From positions 1-49,866 of the forward strand of contig CAYWSL010000015.1 in the NCBI GenBank assembly GCA_964460665.1: 49,866 nucleotides of DNA. Reading direction: 5' to 3'. Below the pieces are notes generated by a model. It made no database searches, was not told the DNA's origin, and was given only the letters and a program-made list of their open reading frames with translations. Of this stretch, positions 7,576 through 16,108 are shown in pieces. This stretch comes from K23-9 sp964460665. GTDB lineage: Bacteria; Planctomycetota; Planctomycetia; Pirellulales; Pirellulaceae. The number at the start of each line of letters is the position of its first letter. Position 1 is the stretch's first letter. The position numbers were made by a program, and so were the translations under genes.

Positions 7576-9684
7576 ATGTGGAAGGGATCGCTCGCTTTTC
7601 GCAGCCTTGTTCGCAGTCTCGTTCGCCGACTCAGAAAAGAGCTTCGCTTGACGTTTCAACCATTTGCCATCCAGTGCACCACCTGTAGCAGTCGATTGCG
7701 GGTCACCGATCCGTCGTTGGTCGGCACAATTGTCATGTGCCCCAAGTGCCAGTCGATGGTTCAGATCAGCGAACCAAGGGGCCCCGCTCCAGTCCCACCA
7801 CCAGTTGAAACCAATCCGATTGCCAACCAGCCGCTTGCAGTGGGGTCGTCCGGCGTTGATAGCGGCGCGATTACCGAAGACGCAATCGAAAGCGAACTGA
7901 CGGATTCGGCCCCAACAGATGCGCCCAGTGGTTTTACTGCCGATGCGACCGTACCAAACGAAGCGGAACCGCCAGCGGCGATGGGCCCGATGCCGCCAAA
8001 CTGGCAAAGTGAACGAACACAACGCTCGCGGCAGATAGGACTTGTCGTTGCACTTGGCGGTGCTGGCCTGTTGGGCGCGATAGGACTGTTTGGCTGGTTC
8101 GTCAAGAACTGGAATGACCAACCATCGGCTGCCGTCGTTGAATCAACCGATACCACCGATCCATCAATTTCTGAAGACACAGCAACTGTGTCACCAGATC
8201 CTACCGAAGCGACACAGCCCCCAATCACAACTGATCAAGTTGCTGACGGCTCTAGCACTGAAAATCCAGTGGTCGATCCCGAAGCGTCCGACGACAGAAT
8301 GCCCGAAGCAAACGTACCGCCTGAAGTCGCGAAACAAACCGATGTGCCAAGTGACCTGATGCCGACCGATGTGATTCCTGATGACTTGCTACCAAGCGAT
8401 CCGCTGGGCCCGATCGATTCAGAGGATCCCATTGCCGCGACGGACGATGTGTCTCCCGATGCAATAGCAGAGTTACCAGATGAGGCGCAAAGCCTGATTG
8501 ACGTGTTTAACTTGGGCGGCGGAAAGCAGGTGCTTCCTGAGATCGACGCTCCGGCAACCATTGATGACATCGAAATCGAAGGACCTAGCACAGAGACGAT
8601 CGATCCGATGATGATCGCCAACCCGCCCGAGCCGATCAACCTAAAGAGAGCATTGGCGATCGAAATAGCGATCGCAACATCAAACGACAAGGGATATCCG
8701 CTGGCTGACCTGATGCTACTACTAAGCCAAGTTTCGGGAGTTCCGATTCAAGTGGACTGGGTTTCATTCGATTTGGTGGGCACCAGCATCAGCGATCCCG
8801 TGAAAGTAAAACGCGGGACGCGTCCGCTGGGCGATTGTTTGCGACAAGTTGCCGAATCGGTCAACGCAGTCATCATCGACAAAAAGACGATGCTGGTTTT
8901 GCAGCCATCCGAAGACGCGTTGAACACGCGTTTGGAACAGCTACTGGACGTGTCCGACTTCGGGGCAGCTGAAGCATCAGCGGTCCAACTACTGAACGCC
9001 TTCTTGGCCGTTGGCAACGGCAAGAAGCTGCAAGTGGGCGAAGAAATCAAGGACAAGCAATTGGCTGCTTTGGCTGTCGATTCGCTGCGCCGAATGCGTT
9101 CTGTCCCTCCCAAAATTGACGACGCGTTGTTTGATCGCTGGGGGCAGGTCAGCACCGCTCCAAGGTTGGATTGGCCAAAAGTCGGTGACGGCGACCCTGG
9201 GCCGCAGTTCCCTTCGCCGGTCGCAGTCGCTGGGTTGCTCCGGCGTTTGTCGCAGCGAAATCAAGCGACTTGCTTTGTGAACTGGATCGATGCCAGTCGT
9301 CGTAAGATGTCGCCTGAACAACTGGTGATGCCGTACATGGGAGCCAGCGATCAGCCCGGCGGAAAACCGAAGGTAGGTGTCGTGCTTGAAAACGTCCTTG
9401 ATCCGTTTCAATTGCATGTCCGACAAGTTGATACCAAGCACTGGTGGGTTGGAACGCAAGCGAGCTACGATCTGTTTCCGGTGTTGGTGTGGACACCGCC
9501 TTTGGGCAATCAGCAAGCAGGGTTCACCACACGAATCAATCAAGCGATGGCGGCGCAGCCAAACTTTCCGTTTCGCATGTCCGTGGACCCTATTACCGGG
9601 CGAGCGTTGCTGCTGATTCCACGTTTCATCGTGCGACAGCTTCCCAAGATCCAAGCAGGGCTGAAGCTGGCGAAGGCAAATTAG
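7576..9684 (+). CDS. Zinc-ribbon, single-pass membrane protein with secretin STN-like C-terminal region
   Basis: Up to 702 residues. A zinc ribbon lies at residues 34-58 (CTTC and CPKC pairs), like the MJ0042-type finger common at the N-terminus of planctomycete membrane proteins. One transmembrane helix follows at about 152-176, then about 180 residues rich in Asp, Pro, Thr and Ser, then a folded C-terminal region (about 357-702). Part of the latter (LADLMLLLSQVSGVPIQ... TRPLGDCLRQVAE) resembles the STN/secretin N-domain fold, with the pattern 'few residues, beta strand, helix, reduced loading constant'. The start is uncertain: ATG 7576 adds a repetitive (F/V)RSL stretch, while TTG 7648 begins just before the ribbon and follows AGAAAAGAG. 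Function unknown; the zinc ribbon would be cytoplasmic and the STN-like region outside the inner membrane. Confidence 0.75.
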   Translation: MWKGSLAFRSLVRSLVRRLRKELRLTFQPFAIQCTTCSSRLRVTDPSLVGTIVMCPKCQSMVQISEPRGPAPVPPPVETNPIANQPLAVGSSGVDSGAITEDAIESELTDSAPTDAPSGFTADATVPNEAEPPAAMGPMPPNWQSERTQRSRQIGLVVALGGAGLLGAIGLFGWFVKNWNDQPSAAVVESTDTTDPSISEDTATVSPDPTEATQPPITTDQVADGSSTENPVVDPEASDDRMPEANVPPEVAKQTDVPSDLMPTDVIPDDLLPSDPLGPIDSEDPIAATDDVSPDAIAELPDEAQSLIDVFNLGGGKQVLPEIDAPATIDDIEIEGPSTETIDPMMIANPPEPINLKRALAIEIAIATSNDKGYPLADLMLLLSQVSGVPIQVDWVSFDLVGTSISDPVKVKRGTRPLGDCLRQVAESVNAVIIDKKTMLVLQPSEDALNTRLEQLLDVSDFGAAEASAVQLLNAFLAVGNGKKLQVGEEIKDKQLAALAVDSLRRMRSVPPKIDDALFDRWGQVSTAPRLDWPKVGDGDPGPQFPSPVAVAGLLRRLSQRNQATCFVNWIDASRRKMSPEQLVMPYMGASDQPGGKPKVGVVLENVLDPFQLHVRQVDTKHWWVGTQASYDLFPVLVWTPPLGNQQAGFTTRINQAMAAQPNFPFRMSVDPITGRALLLIPRFIVRQLPKIQAGLKLAKAN

Positions 9685-9692
9685 AAGCTCGC

Positions 9693-10796
9693 CTAATTCA
9701 CGCTCTGCCTTACGATCGCATCGCTATCGGGCAGGAAGAATGCGTCGAATTCTGGCGAGTCCTTTGCGGTGCCTTCCAGGTCGAACTCGTCGGAAATCAA
9801 CGATCCGATGTAAGCTTGCATTCGGTTGGCACCTTCGGGCAATGCGTGGTGCGTTGCGACTTCACTGGCGAAGTTAACCAAATCATAGACGCGTGCTTTG
9901 CTGGGCAGGATTCGTTTGCGTTTGTCGCTTAACGCTTCCAAGTTTGCCAAACCGTACAGTTCGCTCATGTTTCCCGCTACGGATCGGTAGCGTCCCATCA
10001 GTCCTTTGGCTGTGGTTTGATGATCGCGTCCAATTTTTTCCAGCAACGCACCTAACTGCAAACATTCGTGCACCGAAGCCCAAGACGTTTGGCTCGATTC
10101 AAATCGCTGCCGCAGCGCTGCGTAACCGTCGCCGTTATCAAACGACTCCAGTGCCCGGGCGATACAATGGCCCATCTGCTTCCCAACGGGTATATCGCTA
10201 CGAAACGCTCGTGCGTAGCCCACCATTCCGTTACTACAGACGGTTCGCAGCATCGATAGAAACAACTTGGGGTGCCCGTATCCGTCAACTGGCGTTTCCA
10301 TACAGAAGCGGTCGCGAAACTGATCACCACCGATACTAAATTGGCGTGATCCACCGCGTGGAGCATGAAAGCTGGTCACGAGCCCATCACGGTAGCTGAT
10401 TTCTTCGCCACCATATTTGCTGACCAATTCTGCGACTTCGTTGTACCGAATGACTGGTCGCTTTAAGTTCGTGACGGCCAACAACCGCGCGGTGCAGACG
10501 CCATCGACCGACTGATTGGAGATGCAGAAACGAAAGGAGTCGTCGGCACACATCCGGCTGATCCGATCGAATACTTCATCAGGTCCAAAGTAGCGGAAGA
10601 CGTTTTCGGCGATTCCGAAACGCGTGAAGAATGATCGCCAGAATCGCCGAGTTGGAATCACGCTACGGCCGTCGATCTCCAGGTCTTTCAGTGTCACACG
10701 CCCGCTTTCGGTACGTTCGACTTTGCGCACACGCAGGTCGGCTACAGTGGCATGTCCGTAAGTAAACTCGGGTTGGTTTTTCAGTTTGATATTCAT
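9693..10796 (-). CDS. DUF932-like protein (phage/plasmid-type), function unknown
   Basis: 367 residues, soluble, no signal peptide. The central part (PVDGYGHPKLFLSML-RTVCSNGMVGYARAF) resembles the core of DUF932 proteins, which occur on plasmids, phages and genomic islands and have no settled function; this assignment is by pattern and not certain. The C-terminal half is mostly helical. It lies 78 bp downstream of an SF2 helicase on the same strand, so the two are probably co-transcribed. The start ATG at 10796 is followed by MNIKLKNQPEF. The gene ends 8 bp from the convergent zinc-ribbon gene, leaving almost no room for a terminator. Confidence 0.6.
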   Translation of the reverse strand: MNIKLKNQPEFTYGHATVADLRVRKVERTESGRVTLKDLEIDGRSVIPTRRFWRSFFTRFGIAENVFRYFGPDEVFDRISRMCADDSFRFCISNQSVDGVCTARLLAVTNLKRPVIRYNEVAELVSKYGGEEISYRDGLVTSFHAPRGGSRQFSIGGDQFRDRFCMETPVDGYGHPKLFLSMLRTVCSNGMVGYARAFRSDIPVGKQMGHCIARALESFDNGDGYAALRQRFESSQTSWASVHECLQLGALLEKIGRDHQTTAKGLMGRYRSVAGNMSELYGLANLEALSDKRKRILPSKARVYDLVNFASEVATHHALPEGANRMQAYIGSLISDEFDLEGTAKDSPEFDAFFLPDSDAIVRQSVN

Positions 10797-10874
10797 GGTA
10801 TTTGCTGGTGTGGGAACATGAGCGGGCCACCGCCTGGCGACGGTAGCTACGAGGGATTGAGAATTGCGTCTGGG

Positions 10875-12137
10875 CTACTCGGCGTTGGAATACCAAGCGT
10901 GAGTTGATTTGGATCGATGAATGGACACAAGTTTCGGCAGACTGACTTCGGCCGTTGCGACTCGCTGTCGCGCCATGTCGGTCATTTCATCCAAGCGATC
11001 ATTGGCGCGAATGCTTCGCCAACCGTTGTCCGTCCACAGGTACTGCTCCGCTGGCATGGCTGTTCGCAGCATTGGGTACGGTGTTTTCTTGCACTGCACA
11101 ATTTGCTTGACGGGCACGTGATGGCAAGTTCGCAGCACGCGACCGGCCATTTGAATCGTGCATCCTTTTCCACTTGGGCGGCAAAACACCGTCTTCAGTT
11201 CGGGACAATCGAACCCTTCGGTTAGAATCGCCATGTTGATCAAGACATTGACACGGCCTGCAGCAAAGTCGGCCAACTGTCGCTCACGGTTGCTTTGTGC
11301 CGTTACCACTTCACAGTGAATGCCGGCTTGCTGCAGTAGCAGGTACAACAAGTCACATTCCTTGCGGCGGTGAAAGAACACCAGCGACTTACCCCAACGC
11401 TGGGGATCGCTAATTAGCAAGTTGGCGATTCCCTGCGGCGTGTGCTCGGGAATCGTGTAGTGATGGTACTTGCTTAAGTAACCGTCCATGATCAACGACG
11501 CAATGCCGGCATCACGAATCACTTGGTCAAAACACAGTTTGATTCGATCGGTTCGGTAGGGTGTGGCGGAAAGCCCTAGCGTCCAAGTTGGCCGGACTGT
11601 GCTGTGCAGATTGGCCATGCTGGTTGCGGCGTCATGCTGAGCTTCATCGACAACCAGTAGATCGACCTTGGGTGGGTTCTTATCAAACATGCTGATCGTG
11701 TGCATGCGAACACCAAAGCCGCGGGCGGCGTTTTCGGCTTCGGCCTGGGACAGCAGGTTACGCCGCATCGCAACCCATCCGACATTGGCACCGGTCGATC
11801 GCTGCAGCAGCGCGGCTGTTGCCAGTCCCATGACCGTCTTGCCACTGCCTGTTGGGCTTTCAATCAGGACACTGTTGGCTTGCGTTAGATTGCGACCACC
11901 TTGGTCTTTCTGAACGCCAGCAAACATCCTGACGGCCGATTCGACGATTCGGCTTTGATAGGGACGCGGGTCAACGTCGGAAACGGCCAGCAGGGCTCGC
12001 AGTGCACCAGTCGCGCCAGGGGCAAGCGACTTTAGTCGCTCGGGTTGAAAATGCGGATTGTCCGAAACGCTTGGGGGAACATCCAATAACACGCCACACT
12101 CCTTTGATGATGGTTGGCGAACAAGGTTCAGGTCCAT
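10875..12137 (-). CDS. Superfamily II DEAD/DEAH-type helicase
   Basis: 420 residues. Helicase motifs are in the right order: RPYQ (Q-like, residues 58-61), Walker A SPTGSGKT (94-101), DEAQH (164-168), SAT (190-192), AILTEGFD (303-310) and QMAGRVLR (329-336). This is the compact two-RecA core of the UvsW/SSL2/type I restriction-like group, which unwinds or translocates on nucleic acid using ATP. No nuclease or methylase domain is fused. A short Cys-containing tail (CKKTPYP) follows motif VI. The partner gene just downstream encodes a DUF932-like protein, an arrangement suggestive of a mobile or defence-related module rather than housekeeping repair; that is inference. Confidence 0.85.
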   Translation of the reverse strand: MDLNLVRQPSSKECGVLLDVPPSVSDNPHFQPERLKSLAPGATGALRALLAVSDVDPRPYQSRIVESAVRMFAGVQKDQGGRNLTQANSVLIESPTGSGKTVMGLATAALLQRSTGANVGWVAMRRNLLSQAEAENAARGFGVRMHTISMFDKNPPKVDLLVVDEAQHDAATSMANLHSTVRPTWTLGLSATPYRTDRIKLCFDQVIRDAGIASLIMDGYLSKYHHYTIPEHTPQGIANLLISDPQRWGKSLVFFHRRKECDLLYLLLQQAGIHCEVVTAQSNRERQLADFAAGRVNVLINMAILTEGFDCPELKTVFCRPSGKGCTIQMAGRVLRTCHHVPVKQIVQCKKTPYPMLRTAMPAEQYLWTDNGWRSIRANDRLDEMTDMARQRVATAEVSLPKLVSIHRSKSTHAWYSNAE

Positions 12138-12261
12138 ACGGGGCCTGACAAGTTCAGCCAGATGTCTCAGTCGAGACGTATCATCGAGAGTGGTACGGAC
12201 ACGTTAGGTCACGTGCTGGGAAACGCATGTTTTGCCGAGTGGGATGAGTGCCCGTCGGTCG

Positions 12262-13632
12262 CTACCTTTTGGGTTGCTGGGACTTCGCAACGGGCTTCTT
12301 TTCGGCAGGTTTCTTCTTTTCATTGGGCTTTGCCGATGCGATTAGGCCGCCAGCTGAGAGCACTTCAAATTCATCTTTCAGACGTGTCTTCAACGGCTCG
12401 GGGCCCACGTATCCGAAGTGGATCGATTCTACGATGCCGGTTTTGCCAACGACCATTGTCAGCGGCATCACGTCTGCCTTGAAGGCCTTGGCAAATGACT
12501 TATCCTCATCCAGGACCATGTCAGCCTTCCAACCTTGCTTCTTTACAAACTCAGCAACCTTGTCTTTTTTCTCGCCGATGTTCACCGGCAGGAAAATCAC
12601 TTCGTTGGCTCCGTGTTCGCGGATAACCTGCTCCATGATTGGCATCGCTTCTACACAAGGCTTGCACCACGACGCCCAAAAGTCGATCACGACAATCTTT
12701 CCTTTCAGACGACCAGTCGAAAACTTAATCCCCGAAAGCGATTCAGCGTCCACGCTGGGAATGGGCTTGGCCAATAGCGGGTGATTGGCTGCAGCTTTCG
12801 CCATCTTTTCGTAGTAGTCGTCAAGCGATTCGTACTGCGTCGCGTCTTTCGGCGGCGTGTACTTGAACAGCGAGTCATCGACTTTACCGGTGACGCGCCA
12901 TGTGACGAAATCGAAACGCAATTCGTAGGTGACTCCCTCCAGCATTCGCATCCCAGCGTTGTCGCGTAGCATGACGGTCAGGTCCACTAAGAAACGCAGC
13001 GGCTTGGGCTCTTTTTCATCTGAAATCCAGAAATCCCACTTCACGCCATCGTCTTGTACGCCACGTAAATGGATAGATGGGATCTTGCCGCGGAATTTGT
13101 TGCGGTCAGCAATTTCGACTGATTCCATTCCACCAAGCAACGACAGCGATGGATCCGCGCCGGCAAACGTCAACGCAAACACCGCTTCAGGGTACGGGCC
13201 CATTGGCACTGGCATGTCGAAGACGGCATCGAACACATCCATCGATTCGCCCAGCTGATAGTACGCATCTGGGGCAAGCGCAACCGTTAGATCTTTTCCG
13301 TCGCAATAGACTCGCGTCCGCTGTTCGGGTTGCTTCAAATAGACCGTGAACATGTTCGGATGCTTCGATGCAATCTGGTAAGTCGATTGCTGGCGATCAA
13401 CCAAGACACCGCGGTTGAGTGTTTCAGCAGAAAGCGACACCGTGGCGCGCGAAACATCTGCCTTGGCAATGGACTTGAACAGAGGAAGCAAAACTTGCTC
13501 GACTTCCTTGGTCAGCTTGAACTGCGGTTCTTCGGGTTCTGCTTTCTTCTTTTTTGCGGCATCTTGGCCCCAAGCCACCATTGGGCAAACGCAATAAGCC
13601 AACAGAAAAACTAGGTGGAGGAATCGTGACAT
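12262..13632 (-). CDS. TlpA/thioredoxin-like exported protein with DUF2092-like N-terminal domain
   Basis: 456 residues from the ATG at 13632, chosen because it starts directly with a signal peptide (MSRFLHLVFLLAYC...AWGQD); an upstream in-frame start would add 16 residues in front of it. The middle (about 40-270) is a beta-rich domain resembling DUF2092/LolA-like lipoprotein-carrier folds. The C-terminal part is a redoxin/TlpA domain with WASWCKPC, the CxxC at residues 323 and 326, a site used for disulfide exchange outside the cytoplasm. The end is a Lys/Pro-rich tail. Likely periplasmic; substrate unknown. It lies 176 bp downstream of the OmpA-like gene on the same strand. Confidence 0.88.
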   Translation of the reverse strand: MSRFLHLVFLLAYCVCPMVAWGQDAAKKKKAEPEEPQFKLTKEVEQVLLPLFKSIAKADVSRATVSLSAETLNRGVLVDRQQSTYQIASKHPNMFTVYLKQPEQRTRVYCDGKDLTVALAPDAYYQLGESMDVFDAVFDMPVPMGPYPEAVFALTFAGADPSLSLLGGMESVEIADRNKFRGKIPSIHLRGVQDDGVKWDFWISDEKEPKPLRFLVDLTVMLRDNAGMRMLEGVTYELRFDFVTWRVTGKVDDSLFKYTPPKDATQYESLDDYYEKMAKAAANHPLLAKPIPSVDAESLSGIKFSTGRLKGKIVVIDFWASWCKPCVEAMPIMEQVIREHGANEVIFLPVNIGEKKDKVAEFVKKQGWKADMVLDEDKSFAKAFKADVMPLTMVVGKTGIVESIHFGYVGPEPLKTRLKDEFEVLSAGGLIASAKPNEKKKPAEKKPVAKSQQPKR

Positions 13633-13808
13633 GAAACGGATTTCAAAAAGAGAAACTGATTGGCGCCCAATCGGTATCATAGAACGTCAGCCGAATCGGT
13701 TGAAGAGTCTTCACAATGAAGCCCCATCGTGATTGCTCACAAAAGAACGCTCTGGAACCTCGCTGATTGCCAAAACCCCGCCGTTTGAAATGGCATGGCG
13801 GCTCAGAA

Positions 13809-14723
13809 CTAGTAGGTTTCCGGATAAACAACCAGCTCGATGCGACGATTGGCTGCTCGGCCTGCCGCGGTCGCGTTGTCTTGCCGTGGGCTGTTTGCTC
13901 CCTGAGCAACGGTAAACAGCTGATTCAGTGGCATGCCACCGCGCCTAGTCATCAGGTCCAGGACGCTGGCTGCTTGTGCCGATGCGAGCTGATGGCTGGT
14001 GGCTTGCTGCCCGCCGTACAAAATCGAATTGTCAGTATAGCCTTCGATTCCGATTCGTTGACGCGGAAAGACGCTTCGCAGCTGCGTCACGACAGGATCA
14101 AGCGTCAATGTGGCTTGCGGAAGTAGCTGTGCCGTGCCGGGCTGGAATAGCTGGTCGGCCGGAAGCACGATACGGATGACATCGCCGTCTTGTCGAACAG
14201 GTAATCCATTCAAATTCAGTCGCCCAAGTAGCGAACGCAAATTCGTATTGGCTTTGATCGATGTCATGTTTCGTATTTGACTGGATGCTTGCATGCCGCG
14301 AACGCGTGTCTCTGCGTCGCGAGCGGCGACGACGGTCGACTCCAGTCGCTGTGTCGTGTCGGACAACTGCTTTTTGACCAAAGCCAATTCGTCACGATAG
14401 ACCTGCGATTTCTGTTCGCTTTGCGCCAGCTGAGTGTGAAGCTGGTTGTTGTTGTCATCCAACAATTGCACGCGCCGACTCAGTTCGGCAAACCGTGCGT
14501 CGGTGGGGTTGATATTGGGGTTCACACCAAGACTTACCCCCGGCGGTGCTGTGCCCGGAGCGTAGCCGCCACCGGGTGGCTGTGCTTGCCAAGCAACATT
14601 GGTTCCTGGCGTGGCCAAGTACGGATTGCGACTGCAGCCCAGCGCCAGCGTGGTCAGGAACAAGGCCAACGCAAGCAGCGAGGCATTGGTAATTCGGTAA
14701 GTTGGCTTTGTCGACGAAAGCAT
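13809..14723 (-). CDS. OmpA/MotB-domain lipoprotein
   Basis: 304 residues. The N-terminus has a hydrophobic stretch ending in a lipobox, LALGC, with Cys30 as the lipidation site. A Pro/Gly-rich spacer follows, then a coiled coil of about 70 residues (RVQLLDDNNNQLHTQLAQ..., about 85-150), then an OmpA-like peptidoglycan-binding domain (about 165-302) with IGIEGYTDNS and NRRIELVV near the end. It would anchor an outer-envelope membrane to peptidoglycan. The gene is preceded by about 180 bp of AT-richer DNA and then the 22-bp tandem array. Confidence 0.9.
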   Translation of the reverse strand: MLSSTKPTYRITNASLLALALFLTTLALGCSRNPYLATPGTNVAWQAQPPGGGYAPGTAPPGVSLGVNPNINPTDARFAELSRRVQLLDDNNNQLHTQLAQSEQKSQVYRDELALVKKQLSDTTQRLESTVVAARDAETRVRGMQASSQIRNMTSIKANTNLRSLLGRLNLNGLPVRQDGDVIRIVLPADQLFQPGTAQLLPQATLTLDPVVTQLRSVFPRQRIGIEGYTDNSILYGGQQATSHQLASAQAASVLDLMTRRGGMPLNQLFTVAQGANSPRQDNATAAGRAANRRIELVVYPETY

Positions 14724-15052
14724 CCTAGTTCCTTCGGGCGTCCCAGGGCGCTGCCACTTTTCGTTAAGTGCACCGCATACCGATGAACACTAGGAACAAA
14801 AAAGTTTCGGAATCAAGGTCAGTTTCGCTGGAGTCAGGCGAAAGATCTGCCGAGCGCTATTGCTTGCAAATTCGTTTCACAATCGATTGAACGCTACAAA
14901 CGGGGCTGGTTAAGGCTCGCACAGTGGCTGGTTAAGGCTCGCNNNNNNNNNNNNNNNNNNNNNNNNNNNNNNNNNNNNNNNNNNNNNNNNNNNNNNNNNN
15001 NNNNNNNNNNNNNNNNNNNNNNNNNNNNNNNNNNNNNNNNNNCAGTGGCTGG
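14724..15052. other. Intergenic region with tandem array and assembly gap
   Basis: Upstream region of the OmpA-like gene. From 14724 to 14904 it is unique sequence with no gene; it should contain the promoter of the minus-strand lipoprotein gene. From 14905 on it is the 22-bp tandem array with 100 Ns at 14943-15042. The real distance between the two neighbouring genes is unknown because of the gap. Confidence 0.6.
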
Positions 15053-15091
15053 TTAAGGCTCGCCCAGTGGCTGGTTAAGGCTCGCACAGTG
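14905..15091. repeat. 22-bp tandem repeat array with 100-N gap, overlapping the 3' end of the agmatine deiminase gene
   Basis: Unit GCTGGTTAAGGCTCGCACAGTG. Copies start at 14905 and 14927 (the second is cut by the gap) and at 15048 and 15070 after it; the copy at 15048 has CCAGTG instead of ACAGTG at its end. Ns occupy 14943-15042, exactly 100, so copy number is unknown. Direct head-to-tail copies without spacers rule out CRISPR. On the minus strand the copy at 15070-15091 encodes the conserved C-terminus of agmatine deiminase. Confidence 0.92.
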
Positions 15092-16090
15092 CAGTGCCCC
15101 CAAACCCCAGACAAGGTCGCGACAATCGACTCCGGTCACGTCGACTTTCGGGCACAGGTCTTTCAAAATACCAATCGCCCGCGCGTCGCTTTGCGCCGAT
15201 CCGAACTGCGGCACCATCATGCGCTCGGGGCCAATTCGCAGAAAGTTACAGTAGCTTTCTGGCACTCGTGTATCGTTGATCGATCTGGCTGGCGGAATCG
15301 GCAGTGGATGGATCGTTGCGGCTGGTTGCGTTTGCTTGGCCCACTGCTGCAGTTGTTTGTAGTTACGGCGCAAGCCAACAGAATTTGCGTCAGTACTGTC
15401 TTCGCAAACCGCGGCGACAACGTTTTGCGGGTCGACGAATCGGGCCAGCTGATCGATGTGCCCATCGGTGTCGTCGCCCACCAATCCGCCACCGTCGATC
15501 CAGACGATTTCTAGCACGCCCAATTGGCGATGCAGTTCGTTGGCGATTTCGTTTTCGGTCCACAAAGGATTGCGACGATCGCATTGCAGGCAATGACGAA
15601 AGGCCAGCAGTCGCCGGTTCCCATCCGTTTCAATCGCACCACCTTCCAGGCAGAGTTCTGACCTGGATCGATCGATGTTCAGATGCTGCGAAATTTTCGC
15701 TGCAGCGGCATCGTCGTCATCCCAAGGAGGGTATTTGCCGCCCCAAGCGTTGTATTTCCAATCGACAGCCTGAACGGATTTACCCTGGGGATCCAAAACA
15801 AAAGCGGGTCCATAATCGCGGATCCAACAATCATTCGTCTTGATAGGGACGATCTGCAGATTCGTGGGCAGAACATTGCCAAGAACTTTTGACGCAGCAC
15901 GCTCAGTCGCTTCATCGGCCAGCAAACGCACCGGCGAAGATTCGCAGATCAGATGAATCCAGCTTGCAAAGAAAGCTGGGATCGGTGCGAATCGATCCGG
16001 CCAAGTGTCAATATTGTGAGGCCAAGCAAGCCAAATCGCTTCACAAGGCTCCCACTCGGCGGGCAGGCGCTTCATCATTGCCGTCGTCAT
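15053..16090 (-). CDS. aguA: Agmatine deiminase
   Basis: 345 residues, the normal family length. It converts agmatine to N-carbamoylputrescine and ammonia in polyamine synthesis or arginine-derived amine breakdown; cytoplasmic. Signatures: RLPAEWEPCEAIWLAWPHN at the N-terminus, DCWIRDYGP, LEGGAIETDG, DGHIDQLARF, and the catalytic ALHC with His334 and nucleophile Cys335. The native tail HCASLNQP matches the family pattern HCITQQQP. The last codons (GEP and stop) are supplied by the next copy of a 22-bp tandem repeat, so the C-terminus has been altered slightly. It follows a small basic protein gene by 18 bp and is probably co-transcribed with it. Confidence 0.93.
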   Translation of the reverse strand: MTTAMMKRLPAEWEPCEAIWLAWPHNIDTWPDRFAPIPAFFASWIHLICESSPVRLLADEATERAASKVLGNVLPTNLQIVPIKTNDCWIRDYGPAFVLDPQGKSVQAVDWKYNAWGGKYPPWDDDDAAAAKISQHLNIDRSRSELCLEGGAIETDGNRRLLAFRHCLQCDRRNPLWTENEIANELHRQLGVLEIVWIDGGGLVGDDTDGHIDQLARFVDPQNVVAAVCEDSTDANSVGLRRNYKQLQQWAKQTQPAATIHPLPIPPARSINDTRVPESYCNFLRIGPERMMVPQFGSAQSDARAIGILKDLCPKVDVTGVDCRDLVWGLGALHCASLNQPLGEP

Positions 16091-16108
16091 TGGCGGCCCG
16101 ATTGATGT

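Noticed and set aside
8989..9654. Antisense open frame of about 220 codons in the zinc-ribbon gene
   Set aside because: No domain; opposite strand of a clearly coding frame.
14905..15091. CRISPR array
   Set aside because: Units are 22 bp, head-to-tail, with no unique spacers, and no cas genes are nearby.
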